A program made the position numbers and the translations under genes. This document shows positions 1 through 6,840 of a stretch of 13,622 bases of DNA, one piece after another; within the stretch, counting starts at the first letter, position 1, and the number at the start of each line of letters is the position of its first letter. This DNA comes from CALZJC01 sp041574955 (lineage in GTDB: Bacteria; Acidobacteriota; Thermoanaerobaculia; Multivoradales; JAHEKO01). The notes under the pieces were generated by a model. The model searched no databases, had not been told where the DNA came from, and saw only the letters and a program-made list of their open reading frames with translations. The stretch covers positions 1 through 13,622 of the forward strand of contig JBFGNS010000117.1 of NCBI GenBank assembly GCA_041574955.1. Reading direction: 5' to 3'.

Positions 1-1696
1 GACGGACGCCGACGGCTTCGAGGACGACTACCTCTACAGCCCCAACGGCGAGTTCAAGATCGGCACCCGGCGCGACTGGGGCTCGACCATCGTGTTCTTC
101 GGCGCCGGCGGTGAGGCGCCGGGGTTCAACGACAGCAACGTCATCGACGCCAACGACACCGGCCGCGAGGTGCAGGTCGCGCTCTACGACCTGTCCCGGC
201 TGCGCCAGGGATGCGCGTGGGACGCCTCCTGCCTGTTCAACGAGGAGCTGACCGGGTGCGGCGACGAGATCACCTTCCTGGGCTGGAACCCGGTGCAGGG
301 AGGCAACGAGTGCAACCAGGGGGGCAGTACCGAGGGCGTGCTGCACGCGCCCGGCCTGCTCGAGTCGGTGGTGCGGCCGAACTTCTGGAACCCCGACTGG
401 CAGGCGCCGGACTGCCGCAACGTGCCGTGCTCGATCGATCGACCCGACAAGGTCCCCTCCGACGTCCGCTACCGTCAGCGGCTGCGCTTCGTGCTCGACC
501 ACGTGGTCGAGATGTGGATGGAGTACACCAACCTGTCGGTCATCGACCACCCGCCGATGCCGCAGGAGTTCCCCACCGTCTACTCCTCGTTCGGCAAGGT
601 CGGCCCCGACCTGCGGGTCATCCTGGACTCGGAGGGCAACCGGGTCGACGTCAGCGTGCCGGCCAACGACGGCTTCTTCACCCGCGTGTTCCTGTCGCCC
701 GGCGGTTTCGCGGCGCTGCAGAACGACCGCCAGGACTATGGCATCGGGCTGTACCACGAGAACCAGCAGCGGTTCTTCCAGGCCTGGCAGCTGCTGGGTC
801 AGTTCAACAACGTCCGCGCCCGCTTCGAGTTCGGCCTGCCGGCGCGCGGCACGGTGCGCGGCCGGGCGTACCTGATCCTGGGCGGTTTCGAGACCGTGCG
901 CCAGACCGCGGAGCTGCTCGACGCCCGGCTGCCGCCGTTCGGCGAGCTCGAGTCGCCGCGCGCCGACGCCGAGGTGGGCGACAGGCTGAGGGTGGTGGGC
1001 TGGGTGCTCGACAACCGGGAGGTCGACAGCGTCGAGCTGCTGCTCGATGGCCGGCCCGTCGCCACCGCGGTGCCGGACCGGGCGCGCCCGGACGTCTGCG
1101 TGCTGTGGCCCGGCTATCCGATGTGCGACCGGGTCGGCTTCGAGCTGGCGCTCGATCTGGCGGCGGTATCGCGCTGCCCGCACCTGCTGAGCGTGGTGGC
1201 CACCGACAGCGACGGCAACCGTAGGGAGATCGACCGCCGGCGCATCTTTGTCGGCGAGGCGCCGGAGTGCGAAGGTGCGGGCTGCGAGCGCCGCCTGGCG
1301 TCGCATCCCGTCTACCGCTACTCGTGGGGCAGGCCGGGCGATGCCGACCACTCGTTCTCACGCTCGCCCGAGCCGCCGCAGGAGTACGAGGCGGAGGGCG
1401 TCGGCTTCCGCCTGTTCAGCGAGTCGGGCGACGGGCTGGTGACCCTCTGGCAGACCTACTGCGCCGAGTGCACGGACCACATGCAGTCGACCGACGCCGC
1501 CGAGGGGCTGGGCAGCTACGCCGGCGCGGTGGCGTTGGGCTACTGCTCGCTCGAGCGCTCCGACGCCGCGCCGCGTGAGCTGCGACGGCTGTGGTCGCCC
1601 GAGCTCACCGACCACTACGTCAGCGTCGAGCCGGACGAGTGGCAGCAGGCGGTCGCCAACGGCTACCAGGTGGAGGGCGGCTGCTGGGTACCGTGA
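1..1696 (+). CDS. Secreted-type protein, Ig-like + DUF5648-like C-terminus (5' partial)
   Basis: The reading frame is open from base 2 to the TGA at 1694-1696, so the true start lies left of the window. The GTG at 92 is internal to the open frame and need not be the start. About 564 residues are visible. The first ~300 (to nt ~930) match nothing I recognise and are rich in Asp, Asn, Phe and Trp. An Ig-like beta-sandwich follows at nt 940-1252, with the pattern GWVLDNREVDSVELLLDG and a closing stretch with SVVATDSDGN. The C-terminus (nt 1300-1696) resembles the DUF5648 repeat: VYRYSWGRPGDADH, then LWSPELTDHYVSVEPDEW, then NGYQVEGGCWVP. Many Cys residues suggest an exported, disulfide-bonded protein; the signal peptide would lie off-window. 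Function unknown. Domain calls come from pattern memory. It converges on the DUF4388 gene with a 10-bp gap. Confidence 0.8.
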   Translation, partial: TDADGFEDDYLYSPNGEFKIGTRRDWGSTIVFFGAGGEAPGFNDSNVIDANDTGREVQVALYDLSRLRQGCAWDASCLFNEELTGCGDEITFLGWNPVQGGNECNQGGSTEGVLHAPGLLESVVRPNFWNPDWQAPDCRNVPCSIDRPDKVPSDVRYRQRLRFVLDHVVEMWMEYTNLSVIDHPPMPQEFPTVYSSFGKVGPDLRVILDSEGNRVDVSVPANDGFFTRVFLSPGGFAALQNDRQDYGIGLYHENQQRFFQAWQLLGQFNNVRARFEFGLPARGTVRGRAYLILGGFETVRQTAELLDARLPPFGELESPRADAEVGDRLRVVGWVLDNREVDSVELLLDGRPVATAVPDRARPDVCVLWPGYPMCDRVGFELALDLAAVSRCPHLLSVVATDSDGNRREIDRRRIFVGEAPECEGAGCERRLASHPVYRYSWGRPGDADHSFSRSPEPPQEYEAEGVGFRLFSESGDGLVTLWQTYCAECTDHMQSTDAAEGLGSYAGAVALGYCSLERSDAAPRELRRLWSPELTDHYVSVEPDEWQQAVANGYQVEGGCWVP

Positions 1697-1715
1697 GGCC
1701 GGCGGCTCAGGCCTC
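1694..1715. terminator. Possible bidirectional stem-loop between convergent genes
   Basis: GAGGCC at 1695-1700 and GGCCTC at 1710-1715 form a 6-bp stem with a 9-base loop. It spans the gap between the convergent stop codons (TGA at 1694-1696 on plus, TGA at 1707-1709 on minus). There is no U-run, so intrinsic termination is only a suggestion. Confidence 0.3.
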
Positions 1716-2831
1716 GGACAGCTCGATGTAGCCGGCCTCGAGCAGCTTCCAGAACACCACCTGGGCCACCAGCTGGGGCATCGGGCTGATCTTGAGGATC
1801 GTCTGCAGATCGTAGGAGCCGTTGACCCGCGACAGGATGAAGCCCTCCTGCGGCGTGATGTCGAGGCTGGCGATGTCGTCCACCGCGGCGGTCAGCGTCG
1901 GCACGGCGGTGAGCACCACTCCGGCGCGCTCGATCTTCTCGCGGATCACCGACTCGGAGCTGTCGACGGCGATGCGGATCTTCTGGTTGTCGGGCGCCAG
2001 GCTGCGGGCCGCCTGCAGGTGGCGCAGCGCCAGGTCGAACTGCTCGAGGTCGATGTACTCGAGAGCCGAGCGCAGCAGCGCCTCGGAGTCGACCGACTCG
2101 CGGTCCTCGACCATCAGCGGCGCCAGGTTGCGCGGCCGGACGACCTTGAGGCGTCGCTTGCGGATCTGCTGGTAGAGCACCCGGCAGACGTGGAACTCGC
2201 TGGAGTGGGTCTGCAGCGCGATCTCCTGGATGGTGCGGTCGTCGTTGACCAGCGAGAGGATTCGATCGCTGCCGCCGGCCGCCTCGTCGGGCTCGGCCCA
2301 GTCTGCTATCTGCACCGGCACGCTGAGCGGCGACGGGATGCACTCGCGGATGCCCTTCCACTCGTCCACCCGGTGCAGACCCTCGAGCACGATGCCGGTG
2401 ACGTCGATCGACAGCGGCACCATGGTGTACTCCGGCATCTCCCCGTCGAGGAACTCGAAATCGCCCTCCGTCCAGGTGAAGATCTCGTAGATCCCCTCCT
2501 CGGCCTTGAGCCGCAGCATGTGCTCGAGGTCGCTTTCGGAGATGGCGTTGATGGTGACCAGGATCTTGCCCAGCAGCATCCGGGTCTCTTTCTGCATGTC
2601 CATCGCCTTGGCCAGCGTGAGCTCGTCGATGAAGCCGTGGCTTACCAGGAAGTGCCCGAGGTACTCCTTGGGGTCGTTGGCCGCCGCCGAGATGACCTTG
2701 CCGTCCTCGAAGAAGATGCGCTTCTCGACCTCGCCGTTGTCGATCACCAGCGTGCCGGTCTTGCGTGACTGCGACAGCCACTGCAGGAGCTCGGCCAGCT
2801 CCATCGTCTTCAGGTTGCCGGTGATGCCCAC
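1707..2831 (-). CDS. DUF4388 domain protein with TPR-like segment
   Basis: A 374-aa soluble protein. Residues 1-~160 match the DUF4388 (PatA N-terminal-like) family, a module found in regulatory and gliding or signalling proteins of myxobacteria, cyanobacteria and acidobacteria. It opens MGITGNLKTMELAELLQWL and has the conserved TGTLVI and IFFEDGKVISA strands (residues 26-49). Residues ~250-283 look like one TPR helical pair (ALEYIDLEQFDLALRHLQAA). Two similar helical modules lie at 190-232 and 326-371. The GTG start at 2831 is backed by GGAGG eight bases upstream. It is third in a leftward operon, 25 bp after glpX. No catalytic residues, DNA-binding domain or membrane segment is obvious; a regulatory or scaffold role is inference from the family. 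Confidence 0.85.
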   Translation of the reverse strand: MGITGNLKTMELAELLQWLSQSRKTGTLVIDNGEVEKRIFFEDGKVISAAANDPKEYLGHFLVSHGFIDELTLAKAMDMQKETRMLLGKILVTINAISESDLEHMLRLKAEEGIYEIFTWTEGDFEFLDGEMPEYTMVPLSIDVTGIVLEGLHRVDEWKGIRECIPSPLSVPVQIADWAEPDEAAGGSDRILSLVNDDRTIQEIALQTHSSEFHVCRVLYQQIRKRRLKVVRPRNLAPLMVEDRESVDSEALLRSALEYIDLEQFDLALRHLQAARSLAPDNQKIRIAVDSSESVIREKIERAGVVLTAVPTLTAAVDDIASLDITPQEGFILSRVNGSYDLQTILKISPMPQLVAQVVFWKLLEAGYIELSEA

Positions 2832-2856
2832 GCTGGCGGCCTCCGCGGCGCGCCGG

Positions 2857-3837
2857 TCAGAACCGCACCGGCGTGGTGGTGCTCTCGCGATGGATCGTGT
2901 CGACGAAGCGGATCAGGTTGCGCTGCCGCGACAGGAACAGGGTCGATGTCCGGTGGCCGCGGCCGAAGAAGCGCACGCCGCGCAGCAGCCGGCCGTCGGT
3001 CACGCCGCAGGCGCTGAACAGGATCTGCTCGCCCGGCGCCAGGTCGGCCGTGCCGTAGATCCGCTCCAGGTCGCAGCCGAGCTCGGCGGCGCGCTGCTGC
3101 TGCGCCTCGCCGATGGCCGTCAGCCGGGCCTGGATCTCGCCGCCCAGGCAGCGCATGGCGGCTGCGGTGAGCACCCCTTCCGGTGCTCCGCCGATGCCCA
3201 TCACGGCGTGCACCCCGGTGCCACGCACCGCCGCTGCGATGCCGGCCGACAGGTCGCCGTCGCCGATCAGCCGGATGCGCGCGCCGGCGGCGCGGATGTC
3301 GGCGATCAGCTGCCGGTGGCGGTCGCGGTCGAGCACCACCACCGTGAGGTCGTCGACGTCGCGATCGAACGCCCGCGCGATCTGGCTCAAGTTCTGAGCC
3401 ACTGGCGCGTCGAGCTCGACGTGGCCGGCGGCAGTGGGCCCGACCACCAGCTTGTCCATGTAGATGTCCGGGGCGTGCAGCAGCCCGCCGCGCTCGGCCG
3501 CCGCCAGCACCGCGATGGCGCCGCCGGCGCCGGTGGCGCACAGGTTGGTGCCCTCCAGCGGATCGACCGCGATGTCGATCGCCGGCGCGTCGGGCTCGCC
3601 GCGCCGTCCGCCGACCTCCTCGCCGACGTACAGCATCGGCGCCTTGTCCCGCTCACCCTCGCCGATCACCACCCGGCCGGAGATCGGCAGCTGGTCCAGC
3701 TCGCGGCGCATGGACTCCACCGCCACCCGGTCCGAGCGGTTGCGGTCGCCGAAGCCCATGGTGTGGGCGGCGGCGACCGCGGCCTCCTCGGCGACGCGGA
3801 TGAACCCTTGCTCGAGAAAACTCTCGAGCGACCTCAC
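2857..3837 (-). CDS. glpX: Class II fructose-1,6-bisphosphatase (GlpX)
   Basis: Hydrolyses fructose-1,6-bisphosphate to fructose-6-phosphate and phosphate in gluconeogenesis (cytoplasm, metal dependent). The 326-aa product has normal GlpX length and all the family motifs: GEGERDKAPML at 59-69, DPLEGTN at 92-98 (metal and phosphate binding), YMDKLVVGP at 126-134, GDGD at 192-195, GIGGAPEGV at 214-222 and FSACGVTDG at 274-282. The frame stays open upstream to 4332, but that part is antisense-like shadow inside gcdH. The GTG at 3837 is chosen because the GlpX N-terminus begins there (SLESFLEQGFIRVAEEAA). It also overlaps the gcdH TGA by four bases (GTGA), so translation is probably coupled; GGAGG lies four bases upstream, a rather short spacing. 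Sedoheptulose-bisphosphatase activity, known in some relatives, cannot be excluded. Confidence 0.95.
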   Translation of the reverse strand: MRSLESFLEQGFIRVAEEAAVAAAHTMGFGDRNRSDRVAVESMRRELDQLPISGRVVIGEGERDKAPMLYVGEEVGGRRGEPDAPAIDIAVDPLEGTNLCATGAGGAIAVLAAAERGGLLHAPDIYMDKLVVGPTAAGHVELDAPVAQNLSQIARAFDRDVDDLTVVVLDRDRHRQLIADIRAAGARIRLIGDGDLSAGIAAAVRGTGVHAVMGIGGAPEGVLTAAAMRCLGGEIQARLTAIGEAQQQRAAELGCDLERIYGTADLAPGEQILFSACGVTDGRLLRGVRFFGRGHRTSTLFLSRQRNLIRFVDTIHRESTTTPVRF

Positions 3838-5054
3838 TGACCCTCCGCCACCGAAGCCGCTACCGGCTTGGCGGCGCGCGCCGGCGGCTCGTAGGCCGGG
3901 ATGCCGGTGATCGCCTCGCCGACGATCAGCGAGTGGATGTCGTGCGTGCCCTCGTAGGTGAACACCGATTCGATGTTCATCATGTGACGGATCACCGGAT
4001 AGTCGTCGACGATGCCGTTGGCGCCCAGGATGTCGCGTGCCAGACGGGCGCACTCTCGCGCCACCCAGACGTTGTTGCGCTTGCCCAGCGACACCTGGTA
4101 GTGGCGCAGCTTGCCGGCGTCCTTCAGCCGGCCGAGCTGCAGGGCCAGCAGCTGGCCCTTGGTGATCTCGCTCAGCATCCACACCAGCTTGTCCTGCACC
4201 AGCTGGTGGCTGGCGATCGGCTGACCGCCGAACTGGATGCGCTCGAGCGCATAGTCGCGGGCCGTGATGAAGCAGTCCATCGCCGCCCCGAGACCTCCCC
4301 AGGCGATGCCGTAGCGCGCCTGGTTGAGGCACATCAGGGCGTTCTTGAGACCCTCGGTTCCCGGCAGCAGGTTGGCGGCGGGGATGCGGCAGTCCTGGAA
4401 GCCCAGCTCCGAGGTGATCGAAGCGCGCAGCGAGAACTTGCCGTGCTGGTCACGCGCGGTGTAGCCGGGGGTGCCCTTCTCGACCAGGAAGCCGCGCACC
4501 CCCTCGTCGGTGCGCGCCCACACCACCGCGACGTCGGCGATCGTGCCGTTGGTGATCCACTGCTTGGCGCCGTCGAGCACCCAGCCTTCGTCGGTGCGCC
4601 GGGCGGTGGTGCGCATGCCGCCCGGGTTGGAGCCGAAGTCGGGCTCGGTGAGGCCGAAACAGCCGATCGCCTCGCCCGACGCCAGCGCCGGCAGCCACCG
4701 GTCGCGCTGCTCCTGGGAGCCGAAAGCGTGGATCGGGTACATGACCAGCGCGCTCTGCACGGAGACGAAGCTGCGCAGGCCCGAATCGCCGCGCTCCAGC
4801 TCCTGCATGATCAAGCCGTAAGCGACGTTGTTGAGGCCGGGCAGACCGTACTCGTCGAGGGTGGCGCCGAACAGGTTGAGCTCGCCCATCTCCGGCACCA
4901 GCTCGATGGGGAAGCGGCCTTCGCGGTTGCACTCCTCGATGATCGGCTTGATGCGGTCGTCGACGAAGGCGCGCACGGTGTCTCGCACCAGACGCTCTTC
5001 TTCGCTCAGCAGGGCGTCGGCGTCGAGGAAATCGACTCCTGGGAAACGGCTCAC
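3834..5054 (-). CDS. gcdH: Glutaryl-CoA dehydrogenase (acyl-CoA dehydrogenase family)
   Basis: FAD enzyme that oxidises and decarboxylates glutaryl-CoA to crotonyl-CoA in lysine, tryptophan and aromatic acid (benzoyl-CoA) degradation. The 406-aa protein aligns end to end with human GCDH from memory: SGLRSFVSVQSALVMYPI at 91-108, GCFGLTEPDFGSNPGGM at 131-147, QWITNGTIADVAVVWAR at 165-181, GKFSLRAS at 205-212 and NQARYGIAWGGLGA at 244-257. Catalytic Glu368 sits in YEGTHDIH (367-374). Glu87 and Arg94, which in the human enzyme handle the glutaryl carboxylate and decarboxylation, are both present at the same numbers, which favours GCDH over a plain fatty-acyl dehydrogenase. The GTG start at 5054 has GGAG eight bases upstream. 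First gene of the leftward operon; its stop overlaps glpX. Electron acceptor presumably ETF. A non-decarboxylating variant is the main alternative. Confidence 0.93.
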   Translation of the reverse strand: MSRFPGVDFLDADALLSEEERLVRDTVRAFVDDRIKPIIEECNREGRFPIELVPEMGELNLFGATLDEYGLPGLNNVAYGLIMQELERGDSGLRSFVSVQSALVMYPIHAFGSQEQRDRWLPALASGEAIGCFGLTEPDFGSNPGGMRTTARRTDEGWVLDGAKQWITNGTIADVAVVWARTDEGVRGFLVEKGTPGYTARDQHGKFSLRASITSELGFQDCRIPAANLLPGTEGLKNALMCLNQARYGIAWGGLGAAMDCFITARDYALERIQFGGQPIASHQLVQDKLVWMLSEITKGQLLALQLGRLKDAGKLRHYQVSLGKRNNVWVARECARLARDILGANGIVDDYPVIRHMMNIESVFTYEGTHDIHSLIVGEAITGIPAYEPPARAAKPVAASVAEGQ

Positions 5055-5093
5055 GGCAGGTTCTCCGCGGTAGTTGGGGGGGGTGGACGGGGG

Positions 5094-5109
5094 CCGCCGC
5101 CGGCGGCGG
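5094..5109. repeat. 16-bp perfect palindrome in gcdH leader
   Basis: CCGCCGCC followed by GGCGGCGG, a perfect dyad 40 bp upstream of the gcdH start and inside the inferred leader RNA. It could fold as a hairpin or be a protein site. Triplet-like GC repeats arise easily by chance in such GC-rich DNA, so weight is low. Confidence 0.35.
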
Positions 5110-5114
5110 GGGGC

Positions 5115-5128
5115 CGGGTCGCGACCCG
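5115..5128. promoter_or_regulatory. 14-bp perfect palindrome, candidate operator
   Basis: CGGGTCG followed by CGACCCG is a perfect 14-bp dyad. It covers the expected transcription start (~5127) of the leftward promoter at 5134-5142, a position where a dimeric repressor would block gcdH. The regulator is unknown and none is encoded beside it; operator function is inference. Confidence 0.4.
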
Positions 5129-5133
5129 CGGCG

Positions 5134-5142
5134 ATGATAGCA
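5134..5142 (-). promoter_or_regulatory. Putative extended -10 promoter for gcdH-glpX-DUF4388
   Basis: Read on the minus strand the sequence is TGCTATCAT, an extended -10 (TGn plus TATCAT) that stands out in very GC-rich surroundings. No -35 hexamer is recognisable. It would give a leader of about 73 nt before the GTG at 5054. Confidence 0.45.
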
Positions 5143-5166
5143 CGCGGCCGGGCACCCCCCCTGGGG

Positions 5167-5172
5167 TATCAT
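5167..5172 (+). promoter_or_regulatory. Putative -10 element for the rightward operon
   Basis: TATCAT on the plus strand, the same hexamer as the divergent gcdH promoter and only 25 bp from it. Initiation would fall near 5179, just before the ATG at 5181 and about 35 bases before the ATG at 5214. No -35 is visible. Confidence 0.4.
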
Positions 5173-5213
5173 GTCGCGCGATGTGCGCGTTTCCCGGTGG
5201 CAGCCCGTGGGCG

Positions 5214-5450
5214 ATGGCGCGCGACATCTCGGAGGGTTACCTGCTGGTGACCGAGCGCACCCTCGGGCGGATGTCGCTGGCCGAGATGGACAAGCTGTCG
5301 TTCGAGATCGAACGCTCGCTGCGCGAGATCAGGTCGGCCCCCACCGCCGGGCTCGAGGCGCAGGAGCTGCAGAGGCGCAACCGCAAGCTGATGAAGCTGA
5401 GCGGCGCCAAGCGGATGGTGCAGGCCCAACTGACGAAGCGGCGGCGGTGA
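5214..5450 (+). CDS. Small basic helical protein of unknown function
   Basis: A 78-aa protein I do not recognise. It is predicted to be soluble and nearly all helical, with a heptad-like middle (MDKLSFEIERSLREIRS, 25-41) and a strongly basic tail (residues 54-78, ending TKRRR). The basic tail could bind nucleic acid or acidic partners; this is speculation. Start choice is uncertain. ATG 5214 gives MARDISEGYLL; ATG 5181 would add 11 residues (MCAFPGGSPWA) and lie almost at the predicted transcript start; GTG 5247 would drop 11 residues and has GGAGG 11 bases upstream (5231-5235). It begins the rightward gene set, 36 bp before the CPBP gene, and is divergent from gcdH. Coding is supported by the continuous frame, the sensible amino-acid pattern and the operon position, not by homology. 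Confidence 0.6.
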   Translation: MARDISEGYLLVTERTLGRMSLAEMDKLSFEIERSLREIRSAPTAGLEAQELQRRNRKLMKLSGAKRMVQAQLTKRRR

Positions 5451-5486
5451 GCTCGGACCACCAGTCGCGCCGCCGGCTGCCCCGCG

Positions 5487-6374
5487 ATGGCCGGTAGCCT
5501 CCTCGTGCGGCTGTTGCTGCCGCTGCTGGCCGCGGCCGCCTGCGCCTGGGCGGTCGACCGGCTGGCGGCGCGACGGGGGCTCGACCCGCCGGGCTTCAGA
5601 CCGTCTCCGGACGGCCATCCGCTGCCCGCGATCCGGCGCGCGCTGGCGCTCACGGTGCTGGCTGCAGCGTTGTGGATCGGCGTCTTCGCGCCCATGGCGA
5701 TGGCCGGCAGCCAGCCCGAGGTGGACTTCTCGCGGGTCGAGCCGGCTCAGCTCTTCCTGCTCCACTTCCTGTTCGCGGTGGCGGTGGCGGCCTGGTACCT
5801 GCTCGGCTTCGCCGGCTCGGCGAGCCGCTGGACGGTGCAGCTCGGGCTCCGCGCGAGGCGGCCGCTGGAGGAGCTCGGGATCGGTCTGGTCGCCGGACTG
5901 GCCGGCTGGATGGCGGTGCTCGGCATCCTGGTGGCGCTCGGCGCCGCGGCGTGGGCGGTCGGCGGCGACGAGCTCCTGCCGGATCAGCCGCCGGCGATGG
6001 TGCCGTGGCTGGCCGGCCTGCCGGTGTGGCTGCGGCTGGCGGTGAGCCTGTCGGCGGGCGTGGTCGAGGAGGGCTTCTTTCGCGGCTTCCTGCAGCCGCG
6101 AGCCGGCATCGCGCTGTCGACCGCGCTGTTCGTGCTCGCCCACGCCGGCTACCAGCAGCCGCTGATGCTGGTCGGCATCACCCTGCTGTCGCTGCTGTTC
6201 GCGCTGCTGGTGCGCTGGCGCCAGAGCATCTGGGCGGCGGTGGTGGCGCACACCCTGTTCGATGCCGTGCAGCTGCTGGTGGTGGTGCCTACGGCGCTCG
6301 ACTACCTGCCGCAGGCGGGGGTCGCCGGCGGCCTGATGCCGGCGCCGCTGTCCACCGCCCTGACCGTCTGGTAG
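5487..6374 (+). CDS. CPBP family intramembrane metalloprotease (CAAX protease/Abi)
   Basis: A 295-aa polytopic membrane protein of the CPBP/ABI family, relatives of the eukaryotic prenyl-protein protease Rce1. Bacterial members act in bacteriocin self-immunity, signalling or unknown roles. All three catalytic motifs are visible in order within membrane segments: EEGFFRG at 194-200 (EExxxR), FVLAH at 215-219 (FxxxH) and HTLFD at 255-259 (HxxxN/D, here with Asp). Hydrophobic segments lie near 5-22, 52-72, 88-109, 130-157, 177-192, 208-222, 225-242 and 247-268. An intact active site suggests a working protease. ATG 5487 has no clear ribosome site; GTG and CTG codons soon after are alternatives. 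It sits between the small helical gene and the RsbW-like gene (16 bp), so a link to stress signalling is possible but unproven. No prenylation partner is nearby. Confidence 0.88.
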   Translation: MAGSLLVRLLLPLLAAAACAWAVDRLAARRGLDPPGFRPSPDGHPLPAIRRALALTVLAAALWIGVFAPMAMAGSQPEVDFSRVEPAQLFLLHFLFAVAVAAWYLLGFAGSASRWTVQLGLRARRPLEELGIGLVAGLAGWMAVLGILVALGAAAWAVGGDELLPDQPPAMVPWLAGLPVWLRLAVSLSAGVVEEGFFRGFLQPRAGIALSTALFVLAHAGYQQPLMLVGITLLSLLFALLVRWRQSIWAAVVAHTLFDAVQLLVVVPTALDYLPQAGVAGGLMPAPLSTALTVW

Positions 6375-6377
6375 ACT
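6369..6377 (+). promoter_or_regulatory. Possible extended -10 promoter for rsbW-like gene
   Basis: TGGTAGACT matches an extended -10 (TGn plus TAGACT) and overlaps the CPBP stop codon at 6372-6374. Initiation would fall a few bases before ATG 6391, giving a nearly leaderless mRNA. That would fit the lack of a Shine-Dalgarno sequence before this gene. Only the hexamer supports it. Confidence 0.3.
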
Positions 6378-6390
6378 CCCCGCCCTCACG

Positions 6391-6831
6391 ATGGCCATCA
6401 GGGAACCGCTGCTGAGGCTGTCAATCGACAGCCGTGTGGAAGAAGTCGACCTCGTCGAAGAGGTGGTGGGATCGGCGCTGCGTCAGACGGAGCTCGATCG
6501 CGAGAGCCGCTACCGGGTGGCGATCGCCCTACGTGAGGCGGTGATCAACGCGGTGCGTCATGGCAACCGCGAGCAGTCGGGCAAGCGGGTGACGGTGGCG
6601 GTCGATCGCAACGCTCGCGAGCTGCTGGTCACGGTGTCCGACGAGGGTGACGGCTTCGACCCCGCCGGCCTGCCCGATCCGCGCGCGCCGGAGAACCTGC
6701 TCAAGCCCCACGGCCGGGGCATCTTCATGATGCGGCAGTTTCTCGACGGCGTCGAGTATAGTTTTGTTCCGAAGCAGGGCACGGTCGTGACGCTGCGCAA
6801 ACGGCTCGCCGCCCGGCAAGGTCATCGATAG
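6391..6831 (+). CDS. RsbW/SpoIIAB-like anti-sigma factor serine kinase
   Basis: A 146-aa single-domain GHKL ATPase of the RsbW family (HATPase_c_2). Such proteins hold a sigma factor or other partner and phosphorylate a STAS antagonist. The ATP-binding motifs are intact: N-box REAVINAVRHGN at 48-59 with the Mg-binding Asn53, G1 box DEGDGFDP at 84-91, and G2 box HGRGIFMM at 107-114. There is no sensor or membrane segment, so it acts in the cytosol. The antagonist follows 9 bp downstream, the reverse of the usual rsbV-rsbW order. No sigma factor, PP2C phosphatase or sensor is in the window, so the target is unknown and may be encoded elsewhere. No Shine-Dalgarno sequence precedes ATG 6391. Confidence 0.9.
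   Translation: MAIREPLLRLSIDSRVEEVDLVEEVVGSALRQTELDRESRYRVAIALREAVINAVRHGNREQSGKRVTVAVDRNARELLVTVSDEGDGFDPAGLPDPRAPENLLKPHGRGIFMMRQFLDGVEYSFVPKQGTVVTLRKRLAARQGHR
6757..6762 (+). promoter_or_regulatory. Possible internal -10 for the STAS gene
   Basis: TATAGT inside the kinase gene, followed by an AT-rich stretch (TTTTGTT) unusual here, about 78 bases before ATG 6841. It could give extra antagonist over kinase. No -35 was seen, and the hexamer may simply reflect the Tyr-Ser codons. Confidence 0.2.
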
Positions 6832-6834
6832 GAG
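6830..6834 (+). promoter_or_regulatory. Strong ribosome binding site of the STAS gene
   Basis: AGGAG six bases before ATG 6841, overlapping the kinase stop codon (TAG 6829-6831). It is the clearest Shine-Dalgarno in the window and suggests the antagonist is made in excess of the kinase. Confidence 0.8.
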
Positions 6835-6840
6835 AAAACG

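Noticed and set aside
2506..3840. Long plus-strand open frame across DUF4388 and glpX
   Set aside because: Antisense shadow of two well-supported genes; composition is typical of high-GC frame shadows.
3838..4332. Upstream extension of the glpX frame to an ATG at 4332
   Set aside because: The added ~165 residues are Arg/Gly/Pro/His-rich shadow sequence inside gcdH on the same strand, and GlpX homology begins at the GTG at 3837.
5171..5497. Alternative 108-codon frame over the small gene
   Set aside because: Arg-rich composition without hydrophobic pattern, while the 5214 frame gives a coherent helical protein.
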